Assembly: GCA_003963115.1 (NCBI GenBank)
Contig: RXJQ01000009.1
Location: forward strand, 62,001-126,000
DNA: 64,000 nucleotides
Source: Burkholderiales bacterium
GTDB taxonomy: Bacteria; Pseudomonadota; Gammaproteobacteria; Burkholderiales; Burkholderiaceae_C
Reading direction: 5' to 3'
The notes beneath the pieces are model-generated. The model did not search any database, was not told the origin of the DNA, and worked only from the letters and a program-made list of their open reading frames with translations. Numbering within the stretch: position 1 is the stretch's first letter; each line of letters opens with the position of its first letter. Both the position numbers and the translations under genes were made by a program. Shown one piece after another: positions 29,239 to 38,049 of the stretch.

Positions 29239-30944
29239 TCATCCACCTCGACACTGACCCGCATGGCCTCGTCCACCGTCGTGCGGCCTTCGACCACGAG
29301 ACGGGCCGCATCGCGCAGCAGCGTGTGGCCGGCCATGTGATGGCGCGCGGCCTTGGCGAACACGCCGGGCTCGGGCTGGTTGAGTGCGTCGATCAGCGGC
29401 AGGTTCATCTCCAGGAACTCGTACACACCGGTACGGCCCTTGAAGCCCGAATGGTTGCACTCGGGGCAGCCCTTGCCGAACTTGAAGGTGGCGTTGTCTG
29501 CATCAGCGCCGAGCTGGCCACGCAGCCAGACCAGCTCCTGCGGCGTGGGCTCGTGCGCCACGGCACAGGCCTGGCACAAGGTGCGCACCAGGCGCTGCGC
29601 CACCACCAGTTGCAGCGACAGCGCCACCATCCAGCGGGGCACGCCCATGTCGATCAGGCGCGCGGGGGTCGAGGCCGCATCGTTGGTGTGCAGCGTGGAC
29701 AGCACCAAGTGGCCCGTCATGGCGGCACGCAGGCCGATCTCGGCCGTGGCCTTGTCCCGGATTTCGCCCACGAGAATCACGTCCGGGTCCTGACGCAGCG
29801 CAGCGCGCAGCACACGGTCGAAGCCCAGGTCGATCTTCTCCATCACCTGCACCTGATTGAGGCCGGGCAGGCGGTATTCCACGGGGTCTTCCACCGTGAT
29901 GATCTTGCGCTCGGTGCTGTTGAGCGCATTGAGCGCGCCGTACAGCGTCGTGGTCTTGCCCGAACCCGTCGGGCCGGTGACCAGGATGATGCCGCTGGGC
30001 TTGTCGATGGCCTTGCGCAAGGCGGTGAGCATGCGCGGCGGCATCTTCATCTTCTCCAGGTCCAGCATGCCGGTGCTCTGGCTGAGCAAGCGCATCACCA
30101 CCGACTCGCCGTACTGTGCTGGCATCGTCGAGATCCGGATGTCGACTGTGCCGTCCTTGAGGCGCACGGCGAAGCGGCCGTCCTGAGGCAGGCGCTTTTC
30201 CGAGATGTCCAGGCCCGACATCAGCTTGAGGCGCAAGGCCACGGCCGATGCGATCTTGGGGTCGGCCTCGGTCTGCACATGCAGCACGCCGTCGATGCGA
30301 AAGCGGATGCGCAGTTGCTTTTCCTGTGGCTCGATGTGGATGTCCGATGCGCGCAAACGCAGCGCCTGCTCGAACACCGAGTACAGCAGCCGCACCACGG
30401 GCGCGTCTTCATTGCTGGTGGAGTCCACGCCCAGCAGGTCGCCCAGGTCCGATTCGGCGCCGGCCAGCTCGGTGGTCAGCTCGCGTGCCAGCCCCTCGAT
30501 CTCTTCGGTGCTGTGATACACACGGTCGAGCGCGGCATTGAGATGCGTCTCGGTGATGACGGCCAGGTCCACGCTGCGCTTGAGCAGGCGGCCGATCTCG
30601 TCGAAGGCATAGATATCGGTCGGGTCGGCCATGCCCACCATCAGGCCGCTGGGTGGATCGTCCAGCACGATGGCGTGCATGCGGCGTGCATGCGCTTCAG
30701 GCAGCAACTGGGCCAGCTCAGGCCGCAAAGGAAAGTGCGCCAGGTCGATGTAGGGCGCGCGCAGCTGACGCGCCACCGCCTTGGCGATCTGTGCTTCGGT
30801 GATCCAGCCGTGGTCGATCAACACCTGGCCAAGCTTGCGGCCACTGCCGCGCTGTTCACCCAGCGCCTGGTTCAGCTGGTCTTCGGTGATCAGCTTGTCC
30901 TGGACAAGCAGGTCACCCAGGCGGAATTTTTGCGGCCGAGACAT
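29235..30944 (-). CDS. mshE: MSHA extension ATPase MshE
   Basis: A 569-residue GspE/PilB-type ATPase. The N-terminus carries two 24-residue MshEN motifs, residues 8-31 (RLG ... LGEQ) and 37-60 (KLG ... VARQ), joined by five residues; this tandem arrangement binds cyclic-di-GMP in Vibrio cholerae MshE. The ATPase core has Walker A GPTGSGKTTTLYGAL, Asp box, Walker B region VILVGEIRDKATA and a four-Cys zinc site (CQAC ... CPEC). It powers pilus extension at the cytoplasmic face. It overlaps mshG and follows mshL after 18 bp. Confidence 0.95.
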   Translation of the reverse strand: MSRPQKFRLGDLLVQDKLITEDQLNQALGEQRGSGRKLGQVLIDHGWITEAQIAKAVARQLRAPYIDLAHFPLRPELAQLLPEAHARRMHAIVLDDPPSGLMVGMADPTDIYAFDEIGRLLKRSVDLAVITETHLNAALDRVYHSTEEIEGLARELTTELAGAESDLGDLLGVDSTSNEDAPVVRLLYSVFEQALRLRASDIHIEPQEKQLRIRFRIDGVLHVQTEADPKIASAVALRLKLMSGLDISEKRLPQDGRFAVRLKDGTVDIRISTMPAQYGESVVMRLLSQSTGMLDLEKMKMPPRMLTALRKAIDKPSGIILVTGPTGSGKTTTLYGALNALNSTERKIITVEDPVEYRLPGLNQVQVMEKIDLGFDRVLRAALRQDPDVILVGEIRDKATAEIGLRAAMTGHLVLSTLHTNDAASTPARLIDMGVPRWMVALSLQLVVAQRLVRTLCQACAVAHEPTPQELVWLRGQLGADADNATFKFGKGCPECNHSGFKGRTGVYEFLEMNLPLIDALNQPEPGVFAKAARHHMAGHTLLRDAARLVVEGRTTVDEAMRVSVEVDE

Positions 30945-30962
30945 GGTGCGGACCCTTTGGCT

Positions 30963-32660
30963 TTAATTGGACGCGGTTTCCTGATCGAGCAGCGATGCCG
31001 CCGGTACAGCCGCATTCGCACCCGTGCCGTCTTCGTTGAGCACGGTTGGCTTGATCAGGATGACCAGCTCTCGCTTGCTGCTGCTCGTGGTCTTGTAGCG
31101 GAACAGGCCGCCCACCACAGGTGCCTCGCTCAGACCTGGCAGGCCCGCCACGCCATTGGAGCCGGACTGCTGCATCAGGCCACCAATGGCCACGATCTGG
31201 CCATCACGCACACGCACCATGGAATCGGTCTCGTTGATGGCCACGGCCACGCCCGGCACCTGATAGGTACCCGAGTCGCCCAGTTGCAGCGACAGGTTCT
31301 TGGTCGTGGCCACGCTGATGGCCGGGTGCACATGCAGCATCACCGTGCCGTTTTCGTCGATCTGCGGCGTCACGTCCAGCGAGATGCCGCTGAAGTAGGT
31401 CTTGGTGCCCACCGTCGGCGAGTTCACGGTCGTGTTGTTGACCACCGAGACGTTGTTGGTCACCGAAGTCACGAAGGTGTCGTCGCTGCCCACCTTGAGC
31501 ACGGCCTTCTGGTTGTTGAGCGCGGCGATGCGCGGGCTGGACAGCACCTGCACATTGCCCTGCGTTTCCAGGAAAGACAGCAGCGCGGCGAAGTTGGGCG
31601 TCTGAATGGCCAGACCATAGAAGCCCTTGCCGGTCGTGGTCGAGGTCACGCCCGTACCGGTGGTGTAGGAGACATTGCTGTTGCTCAACGCGCTGCCACT
31701 GAGGGTGGTGCCCGGTGCCACGTTGATCAGGCCAATGCGGCCGCCATCCATGCCTTGTGAGCGGAAGGCACCCCAGTTGATGCCGGATTCAGAGCCCTTG
31801 GACAGTTGCACATCGACAATCTTGGCCTCCAGCATGACCTGACGCTCGATGGTGACCTGCACCGCGCGCAGGTAGTCGGTCACCTGGCGCAACTCGGCCG
31901 GAGAGGCCTTGACCAGGATGACGCCCGCCCCCGGGTTCATCGTCACGCTGCGGCCATCCTTGTTGCCCACCATCGAAGTCAGCGAATCGCTCACGTCTTT
32001 CCAGAAGTCGGAGTCCGAGGTGGTGCGCACCGACGAGGTCAGCGAGGCGCCCCCGCTGCCACTGTAGCTACTCGTGCTGGTCCCCGTACTCGTTGTGCTG
32101 CTGGAGCCATTGTTGGCACCCGACGCCGTGGCCTGCGCTGCCGAAGCGATGCTCAACTCGGACGAACCCGAGCGACGCCCCGGCAGGTAGTTGATGCGGT
32201 AGAGCCGAGTCTGCACCGCGTTGGAGTAGATGAAGACCCGGTTGCCCGTGATGCGGTAGTCATAGCCATACATCTCGCGCAGCGTGTCAAGCGCCTCGCT
32301 CATCGTGGTGTTGCGCAGCGTCAGGCTCACCGTGCCAGACAAGTCGGGCGGCACGAGGATGTTGTAGTTGCTGCCTGCGCCCAGTTGCGCAAAGACCTGC
32401 GCAGCCGGTGCGCCGCGCACGGCGATGTCAAAGCGGGTTTCAGCCTGCTTGCCCCCCAGGACGGCCGACGAAGACCGAACACCCGCATCCGCCACGGCCT
32501 GACGGGGCCCGAGGTTCATGCTCATGCTCATGCCACCGGCCAGGGCGACGGACTCCCCTCCATTGCTTTGAGCGTCGATGTTGGCGGCATGCACCAGCCC
32601 CCATCCACTCACTCCCAAGCCAAGCAGCAGTGCGCGTTGGATTGTCTGCAAGGACTTCAT
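30963..32660 (-). CDS. mshL: MSHA secretin MshL
   Basis: Outer-membrane secretin of 565 residues. After an N-terminal signal sequence come a short secretin N0-type domain (FDIAVRGAPAAQVFAQLG to NRVFIY), an N1-like region interrupted by a low-complexity Ser/Thr/Gly linker, and the C-terminal secretin domain with VLSSPRIAALNNQKAVLKVG and the closing VGGLFRYKTTSSSKRELVIL. No lipobox cysteine is seen at the N-terminus. The start overlaps the mshK stop by ATGA. The genes mshM and mshN, which follow mshL in Vibrio, are absent; mshE follows instead. Confidence 0.94.
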   Translation of the reverse strand: MKSLQTIQRALLLGLGVSGWGLVHAANIDAQSNGGESVALAGGMSMSMNLGPRQAVADAGVRSSSAVLGGKQAETRFDIAVRGAPAAQVFAQLGAGSNYNILVPPDLSGTVSLTLRNTTMSEALDTLREMYGYDYRITGNRVFIYSNAVQTRLYRINYLPGRRSGSSELSIASAAQATASGANNGSSSTTSTGTSTSSYSGSGGASLTSSVRTTSDSDFWKDVSDSLTSMVGNKDGRSVTMNPGAGVILVKASPAELRQVTDYLRAVQVTIERQVMLEAKIVDVQLSKGSESGINWGAFRSQGMDGGRIGLINVAPGTTLSGSALSNSNVSYTTGTGVTSTTTGKGFYGLAIQTPNFAALLSFLETQGNVQVLSSPRIAALNNQKAVLKVGSDDTFVTSVTNNVSVVNNTTVNSPTVGTKTYFSGISLDVTPQIDENGTVMLHVHPAISVATTKNLSLQLGDSGTYQVPGVAVAINETDSMVRVRDGQIVAIGGLMQQSGSNGVAGLPGLSEAPVVGGLFRYKTTSSSKRELVILIKPTVLNEDGTGANAAVPAASLLDQETASN

Positions 32661-33169
32661 TTTCTTTCCTTTCGTCCGCGCTTGGCGGCACGGCCTGCTT
32701 TGGCCTGACTCTGCTCGATCGCATCGGGAAGCAACAGCCTGCGCATCCCTTGAGGGCCTTTGAGCTCCACCGCGTCCTGCGTGATGCTCACCACCGTCAT
32801 GTCTTTCACCTTGTCCCCCACATGCACCACGTCTTCACCGACCACGGCCACGCCGATGCCCGTGTACAGGTCGATCCGGATGGCGCTGACGCGCAAGGTT
32901 TGCGCTTGCGGCGCAGATGCTGCGCTGGCGCTCGATGCAGGCGCCGAAGCCGCTGAAGCCAGGGCCTCTGCGGCCACCGGCGCCGAGCTCGCGTGGGCCC
33001 CACTGGCCGGACCAGCCCCCAAAGTCGACTGGCGCGCCAACACACTGGCTGGTGGCCGGGTGGGGTCGCCCAAACCGCGCAGATCCGGTTCGGCCCCGCC
33101 CGCCATGAAGGGGCTGCACAGGAGCAGGCCGATCAGGGCAATCACGGTGGTCGTTGTGCCGCGTCTCAT
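32657..33169 (-). CDS. mshK: MSHA biogenesis protein MshK
   Basis: A 170-residue protein with an N-terminal hydrophobic segment that looks like a signal or anchor, the family signature GLGDPTRPP, a long Ala/Ser-rich linker and a small C-terminal beta domain (LRVSAIRIDLYTGIGVAVV). It resembles PilP-type periplasmic proteins that bridge the inner-membrane complex and the secretin. It overlaps both neighbours by 4 nt. Confidence 0.85.
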   Translation of the reverse strand: MRRGTTTTVIALIGLLLCSPFMAGGAEPDLRGLGDPTRPPASVLARQSTLGAGPASGAHASSAPVAAEALASAASAPASSASAASAPQAQTLRVSAIRIDLYTGIGVAVVGEDVVHVGDKVKDMTVVSITQDAVELKGPQGMRRLLLPDAIEQSQAKAGRAAKRGRKERK

Positions 33170-33861
33170 GGCGAGATCTCCAGGGCATCGCGATCCGGGC
33201 TGAAGGTGTGGACCTGCAAGGTCAGGATCACCAGGCCACGGTCATTGGTCTTGAGCGTCAGGCCATCCCACAAGAGCTTGCGGGGCAAGGCCTCGATGCT
33301 GCGCAGCCAAGTCAGCACTTCAAGGAAGCTGCCTGCCACCGCCACCTCCATGCTCTGGCGATAGAGCATGGTCTGCGACAGCGCCACGCCGGGAATGGGC
33401 GCGAACTTCACGTCCTCGGGCGGCATGGTGCGGATGGCCTGCAGTTGCAGGCGGCCGTTCTGGGCCAGTAAACCTTCCAGGAGGCTGCGCATCTCGCGCG
33501 CCGGAATCAGCATGGCCTGCTGCTGTGCCAGCGCCTGCTTGCTGCGCTCGATGCGCTCCTTGATGCGCATGATCTCCTGCCTGGCCTCCACTTCCTGCAA
33601 GGCCATGTCCTGCTTGCGGCGCTGGGTCTCGGCCACCAGGGCATCTCGGGCCGCGTTGGCCATCTTGTTGCGTTTGGACGCCTGCCCGAACTCCTGCATG
33701 GACGGCGTCACCAGCATGGAGTCGAGGAGGAAATAGATGAAGGCCACCAACGCCACGATGATCAGCCTGCGCTCATTGAGCAGACGGCTGTCGAACATGC
33801 GGCGGCCTTGTCGCCAGCGTGTCTGGACCAGCGGAACCAGGGAACGAGCCAGAGAACTCAT
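33166..33861 (-). CDS. mshJ: MSHA biogenesis protein MshJ (PilO-like)
   Basis: A 231-residue inner-membrane protein: a short cytoplasmic tail, one membrane segment (LIIVALVAFIYFLLDSMLV, about residues 33-51), a long coiled-coil with heptad-like charged residues (about 60-120), and a C-terminal ferredoxin-like domain. This is the PilO/GspM pattern of the alignment complex. It overlaps mshI and mshK by ATGA. Confidence 0.87.
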   Translation of the reverse strand: MSSLARSLVPLVQTRWRQGRRMFDSRLLNERRLIIVALVAFIYFLLDSMLVTPSMQEFGQASKRNKMANAARDALVAETQRRKQDMALQEVEARQEIMRIKERIERSKQALAQQQAMLIPAREMRSLLEGLLAQNGRLQLQAIRTMPPEDVKFAPIPGVALSQTMLYRQSMEVAVAGSFLEVLTWLRSIEALPRKLLWDGLTLKTNDRGLVILTLQVHTFSPDRDALEISP

Positions 33862-35471
33862 TTCTTCTGGGCCTCCTTGTTATCGGGCAGCTTGCCCACG
33901 GCACGCAATGCGGCTTCACGCGTGGTGGTGTCCCCCACGTCGTGGCGCAGGCCCTTGAGGGTGAATTGCACGATGTCGTTGGACGATGCGTCATCGGACG
34001 ACTCGACCGAGACCATCTCCATCTGCGCAAAACGGCGCCCCTTGAAGCGCTCTTCCTGCGCCAGCTTTTGCAAGTAGTTCGGCAGAGCCGACACATTGTT
34101 GGTGCGCCCGGTCAGCACGATGTCACGGCCATCGCCACGCACGCTCAAGCCGGTGAGCCAGACACCGGCATAGGTCTGGCGGCCCAGGGCCATCAGGTAG
34201 TCGGAGTAGCCTTGCGAGGCCCAGGCCATGCTGCCCTGTAGCGCATCTTGCACCTGGCGCTGCTGAGCCTCTTTCTGACGCAGCGACTCCAGCTCCTTCA
34301 CCGTGGGTGAAGGCGGATTGGCGGCGGCCGCAATGCGCAGGGTATTGATCTCTTGTTCGGTCTGCTTGGCTTGCATGTTGTAGGCACCGGCCACTGCCTG
34401 CAGGCCCAGCCCGGCTGCCGTGGCCACGGCCAGCACGCCACCGCCCACCCGCACGCCCAGTACCGCGCCCCAGGGAGGCGACTGACCCAGCACGCTGTTG
34501 GGGTCGAGCAGTTGCAGCTGCACACGCTCGGCGAAATTGGGATGCGCGCGCAGCAAGGCGCCCAGCAGGCACAGCTCGCTGAAAGTCACGCCCTGGCTCA
34601 TGTCCACGCCCTGCTCGGTGAGCTTGTCCAGGTCGAACCAGGCGCTCAGATCCAGGGGCTGCAAGGGCACGTAGATCAGCTCGGACAGCATCTCCAGCGC
34701 CTCGGGGCCACAACCGGGCGGCAAGGCCACCGTCAGGCCAGAGAGGTTGACCTGGCTGTGCATGCGCTCGAAGGTGTCCACCGTGCGCAGGATTTCCAGC
34801 GCAGCCCGGCTGAGCGCGGCGCCACGCACTTCTTCGTCACCCGTCACGGCCGACAGCGTCACCTCGATGTGGCGGGCCATCAGCAGCTCGCCCTTGCAGG
34901 TGATGACCAGCATGCCGTGGTCTTCACCGAACACCATCAGGGCATGGGCCTTGTCGTCGGTTTCGGACAAGGCGCTCAGATTGCGCAGGGCGATCTCGGG
35001 CACGTCCAGCGCGGTCCAGCCCAGGCCCAGGTCATCGGCCGCCAGCTCGACCTCCGTGTAGTCGGCACGCGGCACCAGGAAGGTCATCACGGCGCTGTTG
35101 CTGCGCAGGGTGCTTTGCGGCACCTCCAGCACGTCCAGCACAGCGTCATCGACGGGGAAGTCCACCTGCTCCTTGAGGTGCCAGCGCATGGCGTCGCGCC
35201 AGTCCTGGCGGGGCACATCGGGGGTGTCGGTGGCCAGCATGCGGTAGTGCAAGCGGTTGAGCACGCCGATCAGCGAGCAGCCCTTGAGCTTCTTGGCCGC
35301 CTGCAGGGCGCGCAAACCGGCTGCCACACCTTCAGCCTGAGCGCGCCAGACCCATTGGACGCAGGGACGGCCCTCGGCCGTGTACGCCACCTGCGTGGCA
35401 TACACAGTCGATCCATCCTGGATCATCGCGACCCATTGCGAACCATCATGTGACTGGCGTCGAAAAAACAT
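33858..35471 (-). CDS. mshI: MSHA biogenesis protein MshI (PilM/PilN-like)
   Basis: The ATG at 35471 follows GGAG and gives 537 residues. The N-terminal 320 residues resemble the actin-like PilM/MshI fold, and a C-terminal membrane segment (GGGVLAVATAAGLGLQAVAG, about residues 345-365), coiled-coil and ferredoxin-like domain resemble PilN. The protein therefore appears to combine the two, as is usual for MshI. It is the first gene of the locus and probably starts the mshIJKLEG transcript. A palindrome lies 44 bp upstream. Confidence 0.87.
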   Translation of the reverse strand: MFFRRQSHDGSQWVAMIQDGSTVYATQVAYTAEGRPCVQWVWRAQAEGVAAGLRALQAAKKLKGCSLIGVLNRLHYRMLATDTPDVPRQDWRDAMRWHLKEQVDFPVDDAVLDVLEVPQSTLRSNSAVMTFLVPRADYTEVELAADDLGLGWTALDVPEIALRNLSALSETDDKAHALMVFGEDHGMLVITCKGELLMARHIEVTLSAVTGDEEVRGAALSRAALEILRTVDTFERMHSQVNLSGLTVALPPGCGPEALEMLSELIYVPLQPLDLSAWFDLDKLTEQGVDMSQGVTFSELCLLGALLRAHPNFAERVQLQLLDPNSVLGQSPPWGAVLGVRVGGGVLAVATAAGLGLQAVAGAYNMQAKQTEQEINTLRIAAAANPPSPTVKELESLRQKEAQQRQVQDALQGSMAWASQGYSDYLMALGRQTYAGVWLTGLSVRGDGRDIVLTGRTNNVSALPNYLQKLAQEERFKGRRFAQMEMVSVESSDDASSNDIVQFTLKGLRHDVGDTTTREAALRAVGKLPDNKEAQKK

Positions 35472-35514
35472 TCCGCACTCCGAGACTCTTACATCGGAAT
35501 GCTGACAGAAGGGA

Positions 35515-35529
35515 TTCCACGAGGTGGAA
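35515..35529. promoter_or_regulatory. Palindrome upstream of mshI
   Basis: TTCCAC-GAG-GTGGAA is a perfect 6+3+6 palindrome, 44 bp upstream of the first MSHA gene. Its size and position fit an operator for the mshIJKLEG transcript. No matching regulator gene is in the window. Confidence 0.4.
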
Positions 35530-35610
35530 GGAATAGAAGCCGGATCGTGTCGTATTTCTCGCAAGCCCACACCCGAGATCGCCGACCGTGGCCGAATCAG
35601 CCCGGCATGC

Positions 35611-37998
35611 TCAGCTCAGCAGGCGAGCGGGGTCGGCGTCCAGCTTGGCCAGCGCTTCACGCGTGGCGCGGGTGGTCAAAGGCTCGTCCTCGATGGGCAC
35701 GAGCAGGCCAGCCTGCAGGAAGGCTGCCAGGCGATGCAGTTGGAACAGCACGCCGCGCCCGCTGGGGGCCACGAACAGGATCAGTTGCTTTTGCAGCCCC
35801 TGCCAGGCCAGTTGCACCGATTCGACCCGGCCGCGGTAGTCCAGCTTGAACCAGACCCCCACGCGCAGGTCACGCGCCCAACCGAGCATGGCCGGCGTCG
35901 GCATCGTGCCGCCTTCTGCAACGATTTCCAGGTTATCGCTCTCATGTCCAGACAGATCACGCAAAGTCTGCTCGTCGAGCTCGACCTCGCCGATGTCCGG
36001 CAACACATCGTCCAGGGCATCGAGCCGGTCGGTGACGGCCTTGAGGTGCGCCGCCGACAAGGCCGCCGAACGCGCCGAGAAGGCTGCCGCCAGGGCCGTG
36101 TTCAGCGACTGGATGTGCTCGTCCTGCTTCTCCACTGACAAGCCGGCCTGGGCCATGCCCTCGCGCACCGCCTTGAGCAGCGGCGGCAGGCGCATCAGCA
36201 CATCGGCCCGCTCCTCGCGGGAGGTCTTGGCGCTGGCCGACCAGATCAGGTCGGCCGCCGCCTTCTTGAGCGCGCGCGTTTCGTCGCTGGACTGGCTGGT
36301 CAGCACGGCGCTGTGGCCCAGCACGTCGGCCCAGACCTTGAAGAGGAACTCGCGCACACCCTCGTGCACCGGCACGCCTTCGAGCATCTTGCGCAACTCG
36401 ATCGTGTACTGGATGGCGAAGGTCTCGCGCTGCTCCACCTGCTGCGCCAGCGAAACGCCTTTGCGGCTGGCTTCGTTGTGCTCGCGGAAGTAGCTCTCCA
36501 GGAAGCGCTCGAACTCGGTGAGCACGGTCTGGAACACGCGCCGGCCGGTGTCCGGGTAGGCCTCCACCACCTGCACCACGCGCTTGATTTCACGGTGCAG
36601 GGCATCGTCGTGCTCCTGCTTGCCGCCCACGAAGCCCATCACGCAGCCCCCCATGCGGTCGATCAGCACGCGCGCGGGGTGGCTGGTGGTGGCAAAGAAG
36701 TCGGGCTCGCTGACGGCCACGCGCAACACCGGCATCTGCAAACGCGCGAACCAGACGCGGATCGTGGCGGGCAGGCGCTCTTCCTGCAAGATGGACTGGA
36801 ACAGCAGGGCCACGATCTCGATGGTGGCCCGCTCGACCGGCGTGGCCGCCGCCTTTTTCAGGGCCTGCTTGCTCTGTTGTAGGTCTTGCAACAGGGCTGC
36901 GGGCGTGCTGACGGGCTGCCCCGGGCGCTCATCGGTATGGCGACGCACCACCTGGTCCACGGCCTGCATGGCCTGGCCCAGGGATGCGCTGAGCGCCAAC
37001 GGCGCCTGCACCGGCGCGGTGGGGGCAAAGCCCGGCACCTGGCGCGCCACGACCTGGTTGAGCTTGCCGAGCACAACCTGCTGCTGTTGCAGGGCGGCTG
37101 CGCGCATGCCGGGCGTTTGTGTCAGCCCCTGCGTTTCGTCATAGGCCTGGCCCAGTGGTTGCAAGCCACTGTTGCCAAATGCCGCCATGGGCGCACCGCC
37201 GGGTCTGGCACTCAGACCGCTGCCCGCCATACCGCCAGAACCTGCTCCCGCACGCCCTCCTACAGGGGCACCCGATCCGGCCAACGCGCCCGGCGAGGTC
37301 GTCACGCGGGCTTGCACCCCGCTGTCACGCGCACGCCGGATGAAGGGTCGCAGGTCGATCTCAGGTCGCACACCGTGGTCCAGCAAAACACGATTGGCGT
37401 GGTGATAGGACTCCTGCGCCCAATGTGACACCTCGTTTTGCAACACCGTCTGCAAGGTGGACCAGTGCTGGAGCGTCAAGCCCGACGTCAACCAAGCCTC
37501 CACCACCACCTTGGCCAGCCACTGAGGTCCCAGTACATCCACCTGGCCATGGCTGCTGTCGACCTGTCCACCCACGGCTTGCAGGCGGGCGTTGAGGTCG
37601 GTGTATTCCTGGCCCGTCAGGTCCGAGACGGCCTGCGCCAGACGCGAGGCATTGAGGTCGCGGTCCATGTCGCTGTCATCGACCAGCGTCAGGGGGATGT
37701 CGACCCTGGGCCCGCCATGGTCGGATGAGCGCGCGCCAGTCGGGCGGCCCGTGCGCAGGTCACGCAAGGCATCGTGCACGCGCTTGTCGATCTCGGCTTG
37801 CCAGGCCGCCGTGGCCCTGGGCAAGTCCAGCACCAGATCCTGGCGGCGCAGGCGCAAGGCCGGATCGGCAGACTGGCTGGCCAGCACCTTCGCTCCGTCC
37901 AGAGAAGCCTGCACCAGGGCACCCACGCCCTTGGCAAGCGACTCCAGGAAGCTGACGCGGGCCGTCAGGGCCAGCGCGCGGTGAGAACCAACGGTCAT
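35611..37998 (-). CDS. DUF1631 family protein
   Basis: A 795-residue protein that matches, by overall layout, the long DUF1631 proteins common in Burkholderiales and Pseudomonas. It is mostly helical, without signal peptide or membrane segments. A Gly/Ala/Pro-rich linker near residues 240-300 separates an N-terminal helical region from a central conserved region (RVLIDRMGGCVMGFVG, then FLESYFREHNEAS). The C-terminus holds a small beta-rich domain (VGVWFKLDYRGRVESVQL to APSGRGVLFQL). The function is unknown. It lies directly upstream of the MSHA locus on the same strand, with mshI starting 139 bp further on. Confidence 0.75.
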   Translation of the reverse strand: MTVGSHRALALTARVSFLESLAKGVGALVQASLDGAKVLASQSADPALRLRRQDLVLDLPRATAAWQAEIDKRVHDALRDLRTGRPTGARSSDHGGPRVDIPLTLVDDSDMDRDLNASRLAQAVSDLTGQEYTDLNARLQAVGGQVDSSHGQVDVLGPQWLAKVVVEAWLTSGLTLQHWSTLQTVLQNEVSHWAQESYHHANRVLLDHGVRPEIDLRPFIRRARDSGVQARVTTSPGALAGSGAPVGGRAGAGSGGMAGSGLSARPGGAPMAAFGNSGLQPLGQAYDETQGLTQTPGMRAAALQQQQVVLGKLNQVVARQVPGFAPTAPVQAPLALSASLGQAMQAVDQVVRRHTDERPGQPVSTPAALLQDLQQSKQALKKAAATPVERATIEIVALLFQSILQEERLPATIRVWFARLQMPVLRVAVSEPDFFATTSHPARVLIDRMGGCVMGFVGGKQEHDDALHREIKRVVQVVEAYPDTGRRVFQTVLTEFERFLESYFREHNEASRKGVSLAQQVEQRETFAIQYTIELRKMLEGVPVHEGVREFLFKVWADVLGHSAVLTSQSSDETRALKKAAADLIWSASAKTSREERADVLMRLPPLLKAVREGMAQAGLSVEKQDEHIQSLNTALAAAFSARSAALSAAHLKAVTDRLDALDDVLPDIGEVELDEQTLRDLSGHESDNLEIVAEGGTMPTPAMLGWARDLRVGVWFKLDYRGRVESVQLAWQGLQKQLILFVAPSGRGVLFQLHRLAAFLQAGLLVPIEDEPLTTRATREALAKLDADPARLLS

Positions 37999-38049
37999 GT
38001 GTGCGGCAGCAGGTTGATCTGATTGTCCAACTGACTACTGCCGAAGACT

